NCBI RefSeq assembly: GCF_004295645.1
Contig: NZ_CP034752.1
Span: 3,100,001-3,164,000 of the forward strand
Length of the DNA: 64,000 nucleotides
Direction: 5' to 3'
From: Limnobaculum zhutongyuii
GTDB lineage: Bacteria; Pseudomonadota; Gammaproteobacteria; Enterobacterales; Enterobacteriaceae
Part shown: positions 10,270 to 19,028 of the stretch, piece after piece
How the letters are laid out: every line of letters starts with the position of its first letter
Numbering within the stretch: position 1 is the first letter of the stretch
The notes under the pieces: generated by a model
The model's database searches: none
The model's input: the letters and a program-made list of their open reading frames with translations, nothing else
Told to the model about the DNA's origin: nothing
Position numbers and translations under genes: made by a program

Positions 10270-11670
10270 ATGGCTAAAACACTGTATCAAAAATTGTACG
10301 ACGCCCACGTTGTTTATGAAGCGCCGAACGAAACACCATTATTGTATATCGATCGCCATCTGGTGCATGAAGTCACCTCACCACAGGCTTTTGATGGTTT
10401 ACGGGCAATGAACCGTCCGGTACGCCAACCGGAAAAAACCTTTGCCACCATGGACCATAACGTCTCCACGCAAACCAAAGACATTAACGCCTGTGGCGAG
10501 ATGGCTCGCATCCAAATGCAGGAACTGATTAAGAACTGTAAAGAGTTCAACGTTTCTTTATACGATTTGAACCATCCTTATCAGGGCATTGTTCACGTTA
10601 TCGGACCGGAGCAAGGCATGACGTTGCCGGGCATGACCATTGTGTGCGGCGATTCTCATACTGCGACCCACGGTGCTTTCGGTTCGCTGGCTTTTGGGAT
10701 TGGTACTTCTGAAGTTGAGCATGTTTTAGCGACTCAAACCCTGAAACAGGCTCGGGCTAAGACCATGAAGATTGAAGTTCAGGGTGATACCGCCGAAGGC
10801 ATTACGGCTAAAGATATTGTATTGGCTATTATCGGTAAAATTGGTCATGCCGGTAGTACCGGTTATGTGGTGGAATTCTGCGGTAAAGCCATAGAAGCGC
10901 TGTCGATGGAAGGCCGTATGACCCTGTGTAATATGGCGATTGAAATGGGTGCTAAAGCCGGTCTGGTTGCTCCGGATGACACTACATTTAACTATGTTAA
11001 AGGTCGTCAATTTGCCCCTAAAGCAGAACAATGGGATGCCGCCGTCGATTACTGGCGCACCTTGAAATCTGATGACGGTGCTAAATTTGATGCCGTCGTT
11101 ACCCTGAATGCCGCCGACATCGCACCACAAGTAACCTGGGGAACCAATCCGGGTCAGGTCATGGCTATCGATCAAAGCATTCCCGATCCAACGTCTTTCA
11201 GCGATCCTGTTGAACGTACATCAGCAGAAAAAGCGCTGGCCTATATGGATTTAAAAGCGGGAACTAAACTGACCGATGTCGCTATTGATAAAGTCTTTAT
11301 CGGGTCATGCACTAACTCTCGTATTGAAGATCTGCGTGCTGCTGCCGCTATCGCCAAAGGCCACAAAGTTGCCGCTGGTGTAGTAGCAATGGTCGTGCCT
11401 GGCTCAGGTCCGGTCAAAGCTCAGGCTGAAGCAGAAGGTCTGGATAAGATCTTTATTGATGCGGGTTTTGAATGGCGTTTACCAGGTTGTTCCATGTGTT
11501 TAGCGATGAATAATGACCGGTTAGAACCGGGAGAGCGCTGTGCATCAACCAGTAACCGTAATTTTGAAGGCCGTCAAGGCCGCGGTGGACGTACTCATCT
11601 GGTGAGTCCGGCAATGGCCGCAGCGGCAGCAATTGCTGGTCACTTTGCCGATATTCGCAAGCTGAGCTAA
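10270..11670 (+). CDS. leuC: 3-isopropylmalate dehydratase large subunit LeuC
   Basis: Large subunit of the [4Fe-4S] isopropylmalate isomerase, working with LeuD to convert 2- to 3-isopropylmalate. The 466 residues match E. coli exactly, and the three cluster ligands are visible: Cys347 in IGSCTNSR, then Cys407 and Cys410 in [11 protein letters not shown]. The [14 protein letters not shown] motif of the aconitase family is at about residue 127-140. It lies between leuB (one-base gap) and leuD (12-base gap). Confidence 0.98.
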   Translation: MAKTLYQKLYDAHVVYEAPNETPLLYIDRHLVHEVTSPQAFDGLRAMNRPVRQPEKTFATMDHNVSTQTKDINACGEMARIQMQELIKNCKEFNVSLYDLNHPYQGIVHVIGPEQGMTLPGMTIVCGDSHTATHGAFGSLAFGIGTSEVEHVLATQTLKQARAKTMKIEVQGDTAEGITAKDIVLAIIGKIGHAGSTGYVVEFCGKAIEALSMEGRMTLCNMAIEMGAKAGLVAPDDTTFNYVKGRQFAPKAEQWDAAVDYWRTLKSDDGAKFDAVVTLNAADIAPQVTWGTNPGQVMAIDQSIPDPTSFSDPVERTSAEKALAYMDLKAGTKLTDVAIDKVFIGSCTNSRIEDLRAAAAIAKGHKVAAGVVAMVVPGSGPVKAQAEAEGLDKIFIDAGFEWRLPGCSMCLAMNNDRLEPGERCASTSNRNFEGRQGRGGRTHLVSPAMAAAAAIAGHFADIRKLS

Positions 11671-11682
11671 GGAGACTACAAC

Positions 11683-12285
11683 ATGACTAAATTTACTCAA
11701 CATACCGGCATTGTAGTTCCGTTAGATGCAGCAAACGTCGATACCGATGCCATTATTCCTAAACAGTTTTTGCAAAAAGTAACCCGTACCGGTTTTGGTC
11801 AGCATCTGTTTAACGACTGGCGTTTTCTGGACGATGCAGGTCAAAAGCCGAATCCTGATTTTGTTTTAAATAAGCCGCGTTATAAGGGTGCCTCAATTTT
11901 GTTGGCCCGTGAAAACTTTGGCTGTGGTTCTTCGCGAGAGCATGCCCCCTGGGCTTTGACCGATTACGGCTTCAAAGTGGTTATTGCCCCCAGTTTTGCT
12001 GATATCTTTTACGGAAACTCATTCAATAACCAGCTGTTACCGGTTATTTTAACTGAAGCTGAAGTCGATGAGCTGTTTAAGCTGGTCGCCAACCAGGAAG
12101 GCGTTGAATTTACCGTCGATCTGGAAAACCAGCAGGTGATTGCCGGTGGTAAACGCTATGAGTTCAATATCGACGCTTTCCGTAAACATTGCATGATTAA
12201 TGGGCTGGATAGTATCGGTCTGACACTACAGCATAATGACGCTATCAGCGATTATGAGGCTAAACAGCCGGTATTTTTACGGTAA
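11683..12285 (+). CDS. leuD: 3-isopropylmalate dehydratase small subunit LeuD
   Basis: Small swivelling subunit of isopropylmalate isomerase, completing the active site with LeuC. The 200 residues contain the characteristic [16 protein letters not shown] segment (about 72-87) and the N-terminal [11 protein letters not shown] motif. A good ribosome binding site (AAGGAG) precedes it. It ends the leu operon; a strong hairpin terminator follows 22 bases after the stop. Confidence 0.98.
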   Translation: MTKFTQHTGIVVPLDAANVDTDAIIPKQFLQKVTRTGFGQHLFNDWRFLDDAGQKPNPDFVLNKPRYKGASILLARENFGCGSSREHAPWALTDYGFKVVIAPSFADIFYGNSFNNQLLPVILTEAEVDELFKLVANQEGVEFTVDLENQQVIAGGKRYEFNIDAFRKHCMINGLDSIGLTLQHNDAISDYEAKQPVFLR

Positions 12286-12307
12286 TTGGTGGAATTAAAC
12301 CAAAAAC

Positions 12308-12340
12308 AAACAGGCCAGCAATATGCTGGCCTGTTTGAAC
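12308..12340 (+). terminator. leuABCD terminator
   Basis: Perfect 13-bp stem (12308-12320 with 12324-12336) just after leuD. The tail is short of T residues, but the arms themselves end in TTT. The right arm is contiguous with the start of a repeat-element fragment (12330-12352). Confidence 0.75.
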
Positions 12341-12456
12341 AGTGCTCACGCTCCACAGCAGAGTACCGGTGGTCTTCCGGCCGAGTACAACGGTGATATG
12401 AGCAATATCATTTTTACGGACGGAATATTCACAGTTGCTGATTTATCAGCAGCGAC
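12330..12456 (+). repeat. Mosaic intergenic repeat, copy 2
   Basis: The left fragment 12330-12352 matches the reverse complement of 59044-59066 at 22 of 23 bases. The core 12364-12456 aligns with copy 1 and copy 3, including GGTCTTCCGGCCGAG and the TTTACGG...CGGAATATTCA segment, and ends in TTATCAGCAG. The larger left modules of the other copies are missing. It fills the gap between the convergent genes leuD and the sigma-28 gene. Confidence 0.8.
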
Positions 12457-12473
12457 AAAACACCCAATAACAA

Positions 12474-13190
12474 CTACTGATAGAAGAAACGTCTGATTTT
12501 TTCAGATATCTTCTTATTTATCTGACAAATACGCGCCTCGGTTAATTCCATAACCAGCGCAATTTCCTTCAGGTTCATATCTTCCTGATAGTACAGGCGC
12601 AAAATAATTTGCTCCTTTTCATCCAGCGAACGAATGGCGTCAACAAACATTCTTCGCGTGACTTCCTGATCTTCAATAGAGCGGCTTTGTAGCGCATCAC
12701 AATGCGATTCCGGCATTAATAGTTCATCCAGACTCTCCATTGCTCTTGCGCCTTCCAGCAGTTGATATTCCAGATACTCCTTCGCTGAAATACCTAAAGC
12801 ACTTGAGATCTCTTCAAAATCTGGCTGTTTGCCCAGTTTTTTAGCCAATTCTCTAATGGCGTCATTAAATCGATGAGTTTTCTGGCGTAAACTGCGTGGT
12901 CGCCAGTCTAGCTGGCGAAGCTCATCTAAAATTGCGCCTCTGACCCGATGTACCGCATAAGCCGCGAATTGTTCATCGGGGCGGCCATAACGTCTCAGGC
13001 TTTCTAACAGTCCCATCAGTGCGATTTGTTCCATATCCTGACGGTCCATAACGCTATTTGCCTGATAAGCTAGCTGATTGACGATTCGTTTTACCAAAGG
13101 CAAATAGCATTGCAAATATTGCCCTTCTTCCTGAGAACTCATTGAAACAGGGGCTTTAATGTCTACTATATTGCGTGCTGTGGTTTGCAT
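12474..13190 (-). CDS. fliA: Flagellar sigma-28 factor (FliA/LafS-like)
   Basis: RNA polymerase sigma factor of the FliA group, which transcribes late flagellar genes. At 238 residues it is full length (239 in E. coli) but strongly divergent. Region 2 is recognisable in the stretch DRQDMEQIALMGLLESL and in AAYAVHRVRGAILDELR. Region 4 holds LYYQEDMNLKEIALVMEL plus a helix-turn-helix. Nearby genes encode FlgM, FlgN and a sigma-54 activator but no structural flagellar genes. The context fits the LafS sigma of a reduced Flag-2 locus rather than the primary flagellar FliA; that assignment is inference. Confidence 0.88.
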   Translation of the reverse strand: MQTTARNIVDIKAPVSMSSQEEGQYLQCYLPLVKRIVNQLAYQANSVMDRQDMEQIALMGLLESLRRYGRPDEQFAAYAVHRVRGAILDELRQLDWRPRSLRQKTHRFNDAIRELAKKLGKQPDFEEISSALGISAKEYLEYQLLEGARAMESLDELLMPESHCDALQSRSIEDQEVTRRMFVDAIRSLDEKEQIILRLYYQEDMNLKEIALVMELTEARICQINKKISEKIRRFFYQ

Positions 13191-14290
13191 GTGGTCTGTT
13201 ACTCCCTATCAAAAGCTGCTGTTACCTGGTAGTAACATGTCCTTTTGCTTATCCATTTTTTAGGCCAGCAAGCCCGCTGGCATGTGAATGCTCATGTATC
13301 CTTTGTTTTGGATGGTCATGACGCTAATGCTTTAAAAATTTCCTGATTTTTCTCAGGCTATTCCCTAAGCTTTCTATAGCAATTCACATGCCAAAAGTTA
13401 TTGTTTTAAAAAACAATGAAATAGATAAATAGAGGAAGCAACACTTCCGGAAAACAGGAAAATCACCACCTTCCGCATTTCCGAAAGATTAGCTACGTGA
13501 TGAAATAATTAGGAAAAATAATAGTATGAATAAATTTTATAAATTAATTATGAGCACTTATAAAAACGCATCTAAAAAAATGAAATTATTTATTAAATAA
13601 TACCCGCTATAAATTAGTGGGTATTTCAATCAACCTCCTATAAAATCTCAGCATAAAACATTATTTTATAGCACCACTTAGCACTGATTAATGATGTATA
13701 TTTTTTAATACTATTCAAAATTAAAAACAGTAATTATTATCATTAAGAAACTCAATAAACCAATATCATACATGTATCAAATCACACTTTAAAATTAACA
13801 AAACAAAATAATAAAACAACAAATAGTCAACAATAAAAACATTATTAGCACAGAGATAAATTCTTCAACTCAACGCCTGTAGACATAATTAACAAAAACA
13901 ATTAATGAAAATAAAACAAATAAAATCAATAAATTAAATAATCAAAAAACAAGAAAATCTCATTTTGTTACAACTATTAATATCAGTATTATTTCAAAAC
14001 AATTGAATGCTTATAAGTATTCGCGTAAAAATATAGCCATCGAATATACGATAATTAGGTAAAGGTTAAAATAAACGTTATACAACTGTCTGAAATCTCC
14101 GCTTGAGGATTAATAATTAACCAGACATTTTTAACACCCTTTCGTTTCTCCTGCCTGAATGGAACTCTTCATTGTTTTAATGATAAAACACTTATTGAAA
14201 CGGAATAACTATTCCTTCACCTCTCTATATCAAATTACCTATAGCATCACTTACTTAAAACACAACTTGAAAAGGCTAGATTTCATTCAA
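13191..14290. other. Long AT-rich non-coding stretch
   Basis: About 1.1 kb, strongly AT-rich, separates the divergent sigma-28 and ToxR-like genes. I see no open frame with a ribosome binding site and recognise no family. It must hold the promoters of both genes. An imperfect palindromic stretch around 13445-13490 (CTTCCGGAAAA ... TTTCCGAAAG) is the only structure noticed. Such AT richness would favour H-NS binding (inference). Confidence 0.6.
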
Positions 14291-15262
14291 ATGAACGTAA
14301 CTAACACACACTGTTTCATCGACGGTTGGTTAATCGATTTCCAACAAGGATCGATTAACCACAGAGAAACAAAGGAAGTTAAACGCCTTGGTGAATATCA
14401 GTTAAAGCTACTGGACGTCCTGGCACAACATGCAGGGACCGTACTTTCAAGAGAGCAACTCACTAATCTGGTTTGGGAAAATCGAGTTATTGGTAATAAC
14501 AGTTTACCGAATGCTATTCATGCTCTGAGATCTGCACTGGATGATAACGGCAAACATCAGCGTATTATTAAAACTATTCCCAAAAAAGGCTATTTGCTGG
14601 AGAAAGAGTATTGCCAGTATGAAACCTGTGAAATCATTAACGAGGAAGCTCCTTTTGATACTGATATCAAAGATACCGAACTGATTGAATATCAATCAGC
14701 AGAGCATCAAACAGGAACTGAAATTATTGCTGAAGAAGCCTATCTGGTTGACGACTTTAAACAGGAAGAAATTCCAGCTAAGACACGTAAAGTCACCGCT
14801 ATTCTGGCAAAAAAACAGAAATATCTTTTTGCAATAGCAGCAATAATACTGATCGCCCTGATTTCTAACAAAATATTATTAAGCTCTCCCAAACCTATTT
14901 CCCCTCCGGATGGAATGAGTGTATTAAGAGACCAGGTTCAGCCTTATGACCATATAATACTTCACCATGTAACAAAGAAATCTACACCAAACCAGCAAGA
15001 GCCTTATAGCGTGCCTGAAAGGCTAAAAGAGTCGCTGAATAAAATTAACCAGCATTTGAGTAACTCAAAAACCATTATTCATGCTTACTACCGGGCTACC
15101 GATGCAATGCTGCATTACACCTTCTCAATTCAGTCAGCCTGTGAAAGTAAAGAACTTAGCATGAACATTTTTCACTGGCGGGTTAACAGCCAAAAATTGA
15201 ATACCTTGGTTTATCGGGAAACAGAGAGAAAATTAAATGAATTGGTTACTTGTCATAGCTAA
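14291..15262 (+). CDS. ToxR/CadC-type transmembrane transcriptional regulator
   Basis: The N-terminal 100 residues form an OmpR/PhoB-type winged helix (VLSREQLTNLVWENRVIGNN, then IIKTIPKKGYLL). An acidic linker follows, then one transmembrane segment (about residues 177-199: YLFAIAAIILIALISN) and a periplasmic domain with two cysteines, the layout of CadC and ToxR. The start at 14291 was chosen because the winged-helix family begins about there; an open frame extends to 14159. It may correspond to LafZ, the transmembrane regulator reported from the E. coli Flag-2 cluster; this link rests on position and architecture. It overlaps the next gene by 26 bases. Confidence 0.8.
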   Translation: MNVTNTHCFIDGWLIDFQQGSINHRETKEVKRLGEYQLKLLDVLAQHAGTVLSREQLTNLVWENRVIGNNSLPNAIHALRSALDDNGKHQRIIKTIPKKGYLLEKEYCQYETCEIINEEAPFDTDIKDTELIEYQSAEHQTGTEIIAEEAYLVDDFKQEEIPAKTRKVTAILAKKQKYLFAIAAIILIALISNKILLSSPKPISPPDGMSVLRDQVQPYDHIILHHVTKKSTPNQQEPYSVPERLKESLNKINQHLSNSKTIIHAYYRATDAMLHYTFSIQSACESKELSMNIFHWRVNSQKLNTLVYRETERKLNELVTCHS

Positions 15263-15824
15263 TAAATTAAAAATACTATTATTTCTGACAGTTACGACTG
15301 GGTTATGTATTGGAACCGTATCTGCCGGGCCATATACTGTGCCAGAATGTGTCAGGGTACCCTCGCTAACCGATATCAATCTCAACACACAAATTGGTTT
15401 TTATGATCTGCTGTCTGAAAAAGACGAAATCTATAACATTCGTCTCTATTCTGGTATTGAGAATCTGTTAGTCAGCATAACCAACCCAACGGATGATCGA
15501 TTCATTTTTAAAGGCAAAATGATACTGGATGAAGAAAATCATTACGATAAATATCCTGATTTCAAATTCACACCGCTCTATTATTACAATCCAGAGCACG
15601 ACGAATTGATCAATAGTGTAATAGATATTAATAAGCAACGTAGCCTGGCGCTCAGTAGCTATGCGGTAGGAACCGACCAGCTAATCGTTTCTCAGAACGG
15701 ATTACTATTTGTTTATCCCAATAGTGCGGTTGAAGGTAAGATATCCAATATTGATGGTTCACCGGTCAGTATGATACCGGACCCTAATAATACGACGGCA
15801 AAAAAATCCTTTTGGTCATTCTGA
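15237..15824 (+). CDS. Secreted protein of unknown function, coupled to the ToxR-like regulator
   Basis: 195 residues with a hydrophobic N-terminal segment (about 12-30, ending near SAG) that looks like a signal peptide or membrane anchor. The remainder is predicted to be extracytoplasmic and has two cysteines, one near the mature N-terminus (VPECVRVP). I do not recognise the family. The gene starts 26 bases inside the preceding regulator gene, so translation is likely coupled. The pairing resembles ToxR/ToxS-type arrangements, where a periplasmic partner protects or tunes the regulator, but there is no visible sequence support for that. Confidence 0.65.
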   Translation: MNWLLVIANKLKILLFLTVTTGLCIGTVSAGPYTVPECVRVPSLTDINLNTQIGFYDLLSEKDEIYNIRLYSGIENLLVSITNPTDDRFIFKGKMILDEENHYDKYPDFKFTPLYYYNPEHDELINSVIDINKQRSLALSSYAVGTDQLIVSQNGLLFVYPNSAVEGKISNIDGSPVSMIPDPNNTTAKKSFWSF

Positions 15825-15867
15825 CAGAGCTCGAAGTCACCTTAAATAAAATTCCTGATAAAACGAT

Positions 15868-15896
15868 TAAAGTTTTAGCCAGGCACAACCGCTTAA
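15868..15896 (+). promoter_or_regulatory. Possible sigma-28 promoter of flgM
   Basis: 15868-15875 reads TAAAGTTT, a perfect match to the sigma-28 -35 consensus. A -10-like CCGCTTAA follows at 15889-15896, against the consensus GCCGATAA with an 11-base spacer; here spacing is 12-13 bases. It lies in the gap before the FlgM gene. In Salmonella flgM is partly transcribed by sigma-28, so the site is biologically plausible. Confidence 0.4.
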
Positions 15897-16029
15897 CCTG
15901 AGTATGACAAAACCGGCACTCACCTGAATAAAATCAGGTAAGTGCCCGTTTACCAGGGAACGTAACTCTATACGTTCGATGATAACAGCAGATGGCTTGC
16001 GTCTGATGAAGCAAGCCAAAGGAAGCGTT

Positions 16030-16314
16030 ATGAAAGCGACTCATACTCAAGAAACTCACCCACATCTATTTGTATATCACAGTAAAAACCAGTCAACCTT
16101 AGCTAAACCATTGCAAGGAAGTCATGATATACAAACAGAGGAAGCATCACCTTCACATCTGAAAGAAGCCTTGCGAATACTCGCAATTTTGCCGGAAATC
16201 GATATTCAAAAAGTCACAACGATTAAAACAGCACTCAAACTTGGAAGAATAGGCGTCAATCCAGAGCACATTGCCAACGCAATCCTGGAATATTATCGGG
16301 GCACAGACAAGTGA
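16030..16314 (+). CDS. flgM: FlgM-like anti-sigma-28 factor
   Basis: FlgM binds sigma-28 and holds it inactive until it is exported through the flagellar apparatus. The start at 16030 has a clear ribosome binding site (AAAGGAAG) and gives 94 residues, near the family's 97; an upstream in-frame start lacks one. The C-terminal sigma-binding part carries the family signature EIDIQKVTTIKTAL, then VNPEHIANAILEYYRG. The N-terminal half is disordered-looking, as usual. It overlaps flgN by four bases. With no export apparatus genes in the window, how it would be removed from sigma-28 is unclear. Confidence 0.85.
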   Translation: MKATHTQETHPHLFVYHSKNQSTLAKPLQGSHDIQTEEASPSHLKEALRILAILPEIDIQKVTTIKTALKLGRIGVNPEHIANAILEYYRGTDK

Positions 16315-16688
16315 AAATGCTACAAGAGCAAGTTATGGAATTGCTGACGGAACTTCAGCTGGATCGAAGATCTTATATCAAGCTTATTTTATTACTAAAA
16401 CAACAACAGACTATGATTACCGCACGGAAAACAGATGCAATAGATGAGCTCAATCAACGTATTAGTCATATTTATCATCAGTTGACCAAGTCCGCACAGA
16501 AACGCATTTCAACACTAAAAAACTTGTGCATTCCTCCTCATGACGAAGGCATTCTGTTTCTATTTTCTCGCTTGCCTGCAAATCATCATATTCAGGCGAA
16601 AGAATTATGGAACGATATCATGCAGCGAATGCATGAATGCAGTACGCTTAGCGCACATAACCATCAGATATTATCTACCCGGATATAA
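16311..16688 (+). CDS. flgN: FlgN-like flagellar chaperone
   Basis: FlgN is the cytoplasmic export chaperone for hook-associated proteins FlgK and FlgL. The 125-residue, mostly helical protein has the family's layout of an amphipathic coiled coil with an NQRI element in the middle. The GTG at 16311 overlaps the flgM stop by four bases; an ATG at 16317 is an alternative. The flgM-flgN order is the conserved flagellar arrangement. Identification leans partly on that neighbourhood because the protein is divergent. Confidence 0.75.
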   Translation: MKMLQEQVMELLTELQLDRRSYIKLILLLKQQQTMITARKTDAIDELNQRISHIYHQLTKSAQKRISTLKNLCIPPHDEGILFLFSRLPANHHIQAKELWNDIMQRMHECSTLSAHNHQILSTRI

Positions 16689-16709
16689 TAAGTTAGTAGA
16701 TATACAGCA

Positions 16710-17717
16710 CTATGACGAAATACACTCCACATCAATACCCAGCTTACGCATAGAGGCAAGTCGATAGCGCAACGCCCGAGGCGTAATACCAAGAAATTGT
16801 GCTGTTTTAGACTTGCTCCCTTTATGCCGCTTCAACAAGTCCATAATGTATTGATGTTCGGCCAAACGTCCGTGAGTTTTTAAATTTTTTATTGATGGTT
16901 CTGATAAATCTGAAGCACGAGATATCTCGAAGACAAGACCACTATTTAGCCCTAAATCCATATGCTGAATTAGCCCGCCATTACTCATAATAATGCCTCG
17001 CTGAATAACATTTTCCAGCTCCCGTACATTACCTGGCCAAGCATGGCGTAAAAGCGCCTGTTCTGCACACTCATCCAAATGAAGAACATCATCCGAGAAA
17101 GAACTATATTTACGAATAAAACGCTTAGCTAACGGTAAAATATCTTCCGGACGTTCCCGCAATGGCAATATATGAATAGGAACAACCGATAAACGATAGA
17201 ATAAATCCTGTCGGAAACGCCCTTGCTCAATCTCCGTTTCCAGTATTTTATTGGTAGAGGCAATAAGACGAATATTTAAAGCAATCTTCTTGTGGCTCCC
17301 CAATCGCTCCACTTCTTGCTCTTGTAAAACGCGTAATAATTTGGCCTGAAGCGATAACGGCATATCGCCAATTTCGTCCAGAAGTAGTGTTCCACCATTC
17401 GCTAATTCAAACTTTCCCGGCATACTGCTTACCGCACCAGTAAAGGCGCCTTTTTCATAACCAAACAACATGGCTTCCAGCATATCTTCCGGAATAGCTG
17501 CACAGTTTACGCCAACATAAGGGGCAGTATCCTTGCCAAAAGCATGCTGGTGAATATATCGGGCAATACACTCTTTCCCCGTGCCTGTCTCCCCGGTAAT
17601 CAACACCGGAACATGGTATTTAGCGATCTTTTGGGCTTGAGAAAACAAATTTACAGAGGCAGGAGAAATAGCAACGAAAGTGCTGTTACTTGCAGAAGAA
17701 ACTAGTTTTGGATGCAT
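16710..17717 (-). CDS. lafK: Sigma-54-dependent transcriptional activator, LafK-type
   Basis: An AAA+ enhancer-binding protein that remodels sigma-54 RNA polymerase. The 335 residues begin almost directly with the ATPase domain. Walker A is GETGTGKE (42-49), the sigma-54-contacting loop GAFTGA is at 90-95, Walker B is LLLDEIGD (111-118), and DNA binding is by a Fis-type helix-turn-helix near the C-terminus ([19 protein letters not shown]). No receiver domain precedes the ATPase, so control must come by other means. All catalytic motifs are intact. In Flag-2 systems LafK is the master regulator; here it converges on flgMN with 21 bases between. Confidence 0.82.
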   Translation of the reverse strand: MHPKLVSSASNSTFVAISPASVNLFSQAQKIAKYHVPVLITGETGTGKECIARYIHQHAFGKDTAPYVGVNCAAIPEDMLEAMLFGYEKGAFTGAVSSMPGKFELANGGTLLLDEIGDMPLSLQAKLLRVLQEQEVERLGSHKKIALNIRLIASTNKILETEIEQGRFRQDLFYRLSVVPIHILPLRERPEDILPLAKRFIRKYSSFSDDVLHLDECAEQALLRHAWPGNVRELENVIQRGIIMSNGGLIQHMDLGLNSGLVFEISRASDLSEPSIKNLKTHGRLAEHQYIMDLLKRHKGSKSKTAQFLGITPRALRYRLASMRKLGIDVECISS

Positions 17718-18024
17718 AATATTTCACCTGACTAAGATAATTTCCTATCATTCGTTAATCAAGTGACACACTTTAAATTATATAATTGACCTGTTAACGA
17801 ATTTTCTTTTTTGAATCCAGGCAAGTATACGCACCTTAAAAGCGTTGAATCATATTAATCAATTATTAATAAATTAATTTTTATAAATCATAGCGTTGAG
17901 CAATTAGTTAGCTTTGCAGGCTAATTGTTTTTGATCATTATCGTACGGAAGGAGACTAATTAGATGGCAGCCAGTGATATTTAAAAGTACCTTTTCATTT
18001 TAAAATCATTATAGCCAGAAACGA
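17718..18024. other. Intergenic region between lafK and the microcin-like gene
   Basis: About 300 AT-rich bases that should hold the lafK promoter. A hairpin CAATTAG/CTAATTG (17901-17907 with 17921-17927) followed by TTTTT faces the plus strand. At 17964-17984 a six-codon frame (MAASDI, then TAA) sits behind an unusually strong ribosome binding site (GGAAGGAGA at 17947-17955). No longer gene follows it. Confidence 0.55.
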
Positions 18025-18051
18025 AAAACAGAGAGCCAGGCTCTCTGTTTT
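18025..18051 (-). terminator. Terminator after microcin-like gene
   Basis: An 11-bp stem AAAACAGAGAG with CTCTCTGTTTT and a five-base loop. The A/T ends give a T run on either strand. It lies 28 bases past the stop of the peptide gene. Confidence 0.8.
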
Positions 18052-18078
18052 AAACACAAGTTATAATCTAAAAACAGA

Positions 18079-18381
18079 TTAACGAGTGAACGCGTCGCGG
18101 TAGTCTTTAGCGATAGATTTGATTTCATCTTTACCTAAAGCAAAACCACCGATTGTGCCGTAAACGCCGCCAACAACTGGACCAACGAAAGCACCAACCA
18201 GAGAACCGATCAGACCAAAGCCTAATACGCCGCCACCTGAACCACCAACTTTAGTGCCTAAACCCAGGCCAGTTGAGAAGCCTTCGCCGAAACCAACTAA
18301 AGCACCTTCCAGAGCATCAGTAAAGTTTGCAGCCCAAGCACCGCTTACTTGTTCAATTTCACTGTTTTGTAATTCACGCAT
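18079..18381 (-). CDS. Putative double-glycine-leader microcin/bacteriocin-like peptide
   Basis: A 100-residue peptide whose start MRELQNSEIEQVSGA has the form of a double-glycine-type export leader (class II microcin and colicin V leaders read MRxLxxxEIxxVSGG); cleavage after the Gly-Ala at 14-15 is predicted. The predicted mature part is rich in Gly and Ala, with GxxxG-like hydrophobic stretches (about 43-84) and a charged C-terminal tail, as in pore-forming class II microcins. A good ribosome binding site (AAGGGA) and a terminator frame a single-gene unit. No C39-peptidase ABC transporter, membrane fusion protein or obvious immunity gene is adjacent. Function is inferred from the leader only. 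Confidence 0.65.
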   Translation of the reverse strand: MRELQNSEIEQVSGAWAANFTDALEGALVGFGEGFSTGLGLGTKVGGSGGGVLGFGLIGSLVGAFVGPVVGGVYGTIGGFALGKDEIKSIAKDYRDAFTR

Positions 18382-19028
18382 GATAATTCCCTTTTATAGA
18401 TATATTAACCAATCAAAAGCTGATGGTCGAAATAAAAGCCTCAAAGTTTTAAGGCGTGATTATTTTTATCACAAATGATTTTTTTATTTCTATTGATTTA
18501 AACTAATTTTATATCCTATATAAGACCTGATGATTAATGCATTAAAATGGCGCAAATAATACTTATCGATTAAATAAAGATTAAATTAAAAATAAGTAAA
18601 ATACCTAGAAAATACTTATTTTTACAAATATATGAATATTATTTCAGCTATAAAGCAGAATATATTAACGTCAGTTTCTGATAAATATATTTTTTATAAA
18701 TAGCTAATAAAAACAAGATTATCCTGACAAGCATCAAAAGCCACTGGTTCTGTCTCGTCATTCCGTATAATCACTCTGGTTTTCTATTACATCTCCCGTC
18801 ACTTTTGATTTACACGCTACGTGATATAAATTTACCCACAATAAGCAAAAACAATTCAGATAAAATGAGATATCATCTACATTACTCTTTGTTGTTGAAT
18901 CTGTACCTTCTGGCAACAACAAACCCCATATACGCCCATCCTCAAGCCCTTATTGGTACTGATAGCCATGCTATCCCCAAAGTAACAGGATGACGTTGCC
19001 TGTAAAAAAACAAAAGTAGGAAGAAATT
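18382..19028. other. AT-rich intergenic region without a supported gene
   Basis: About 650 bases upstream of the divergent microcin-like and DUF554 genes. Reading frames in it (for example 18805-18993) lack a ribosome binding site and recognisable features. No further structure was seen. Confidence 0.55.

Noticed and set aside
12308..12456. Mobile element remnant with transposase near leuD
   Set aside because: Only short repeat modules are present; no transposase-like frame or terminal inverted repeats were found.
13270..13300. Possible sigma-54 promoter (TGGCATG...) upstream of the sigma-28 gene
   Set aside because: The GG and GC doublets are one base too close and the -12 TTGC is missing, so it does not meet the consensus.
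14159..14290. Longer N-terminus for the ToxR-like regulator
   Set aside because: The open frame extends upstream, but the winged-helix family begins near the ATG at 14291; the extra 44 residues resemble no known domain. The choice is not certain.
18805..18993. 62-residue frame with a hydrophobic segment in the gap before the DUF554 gene
   Set aside because: No ribosome binding site at either ATG, no terminator, and its hydrophobic part is not followed by a convincing mature protein.
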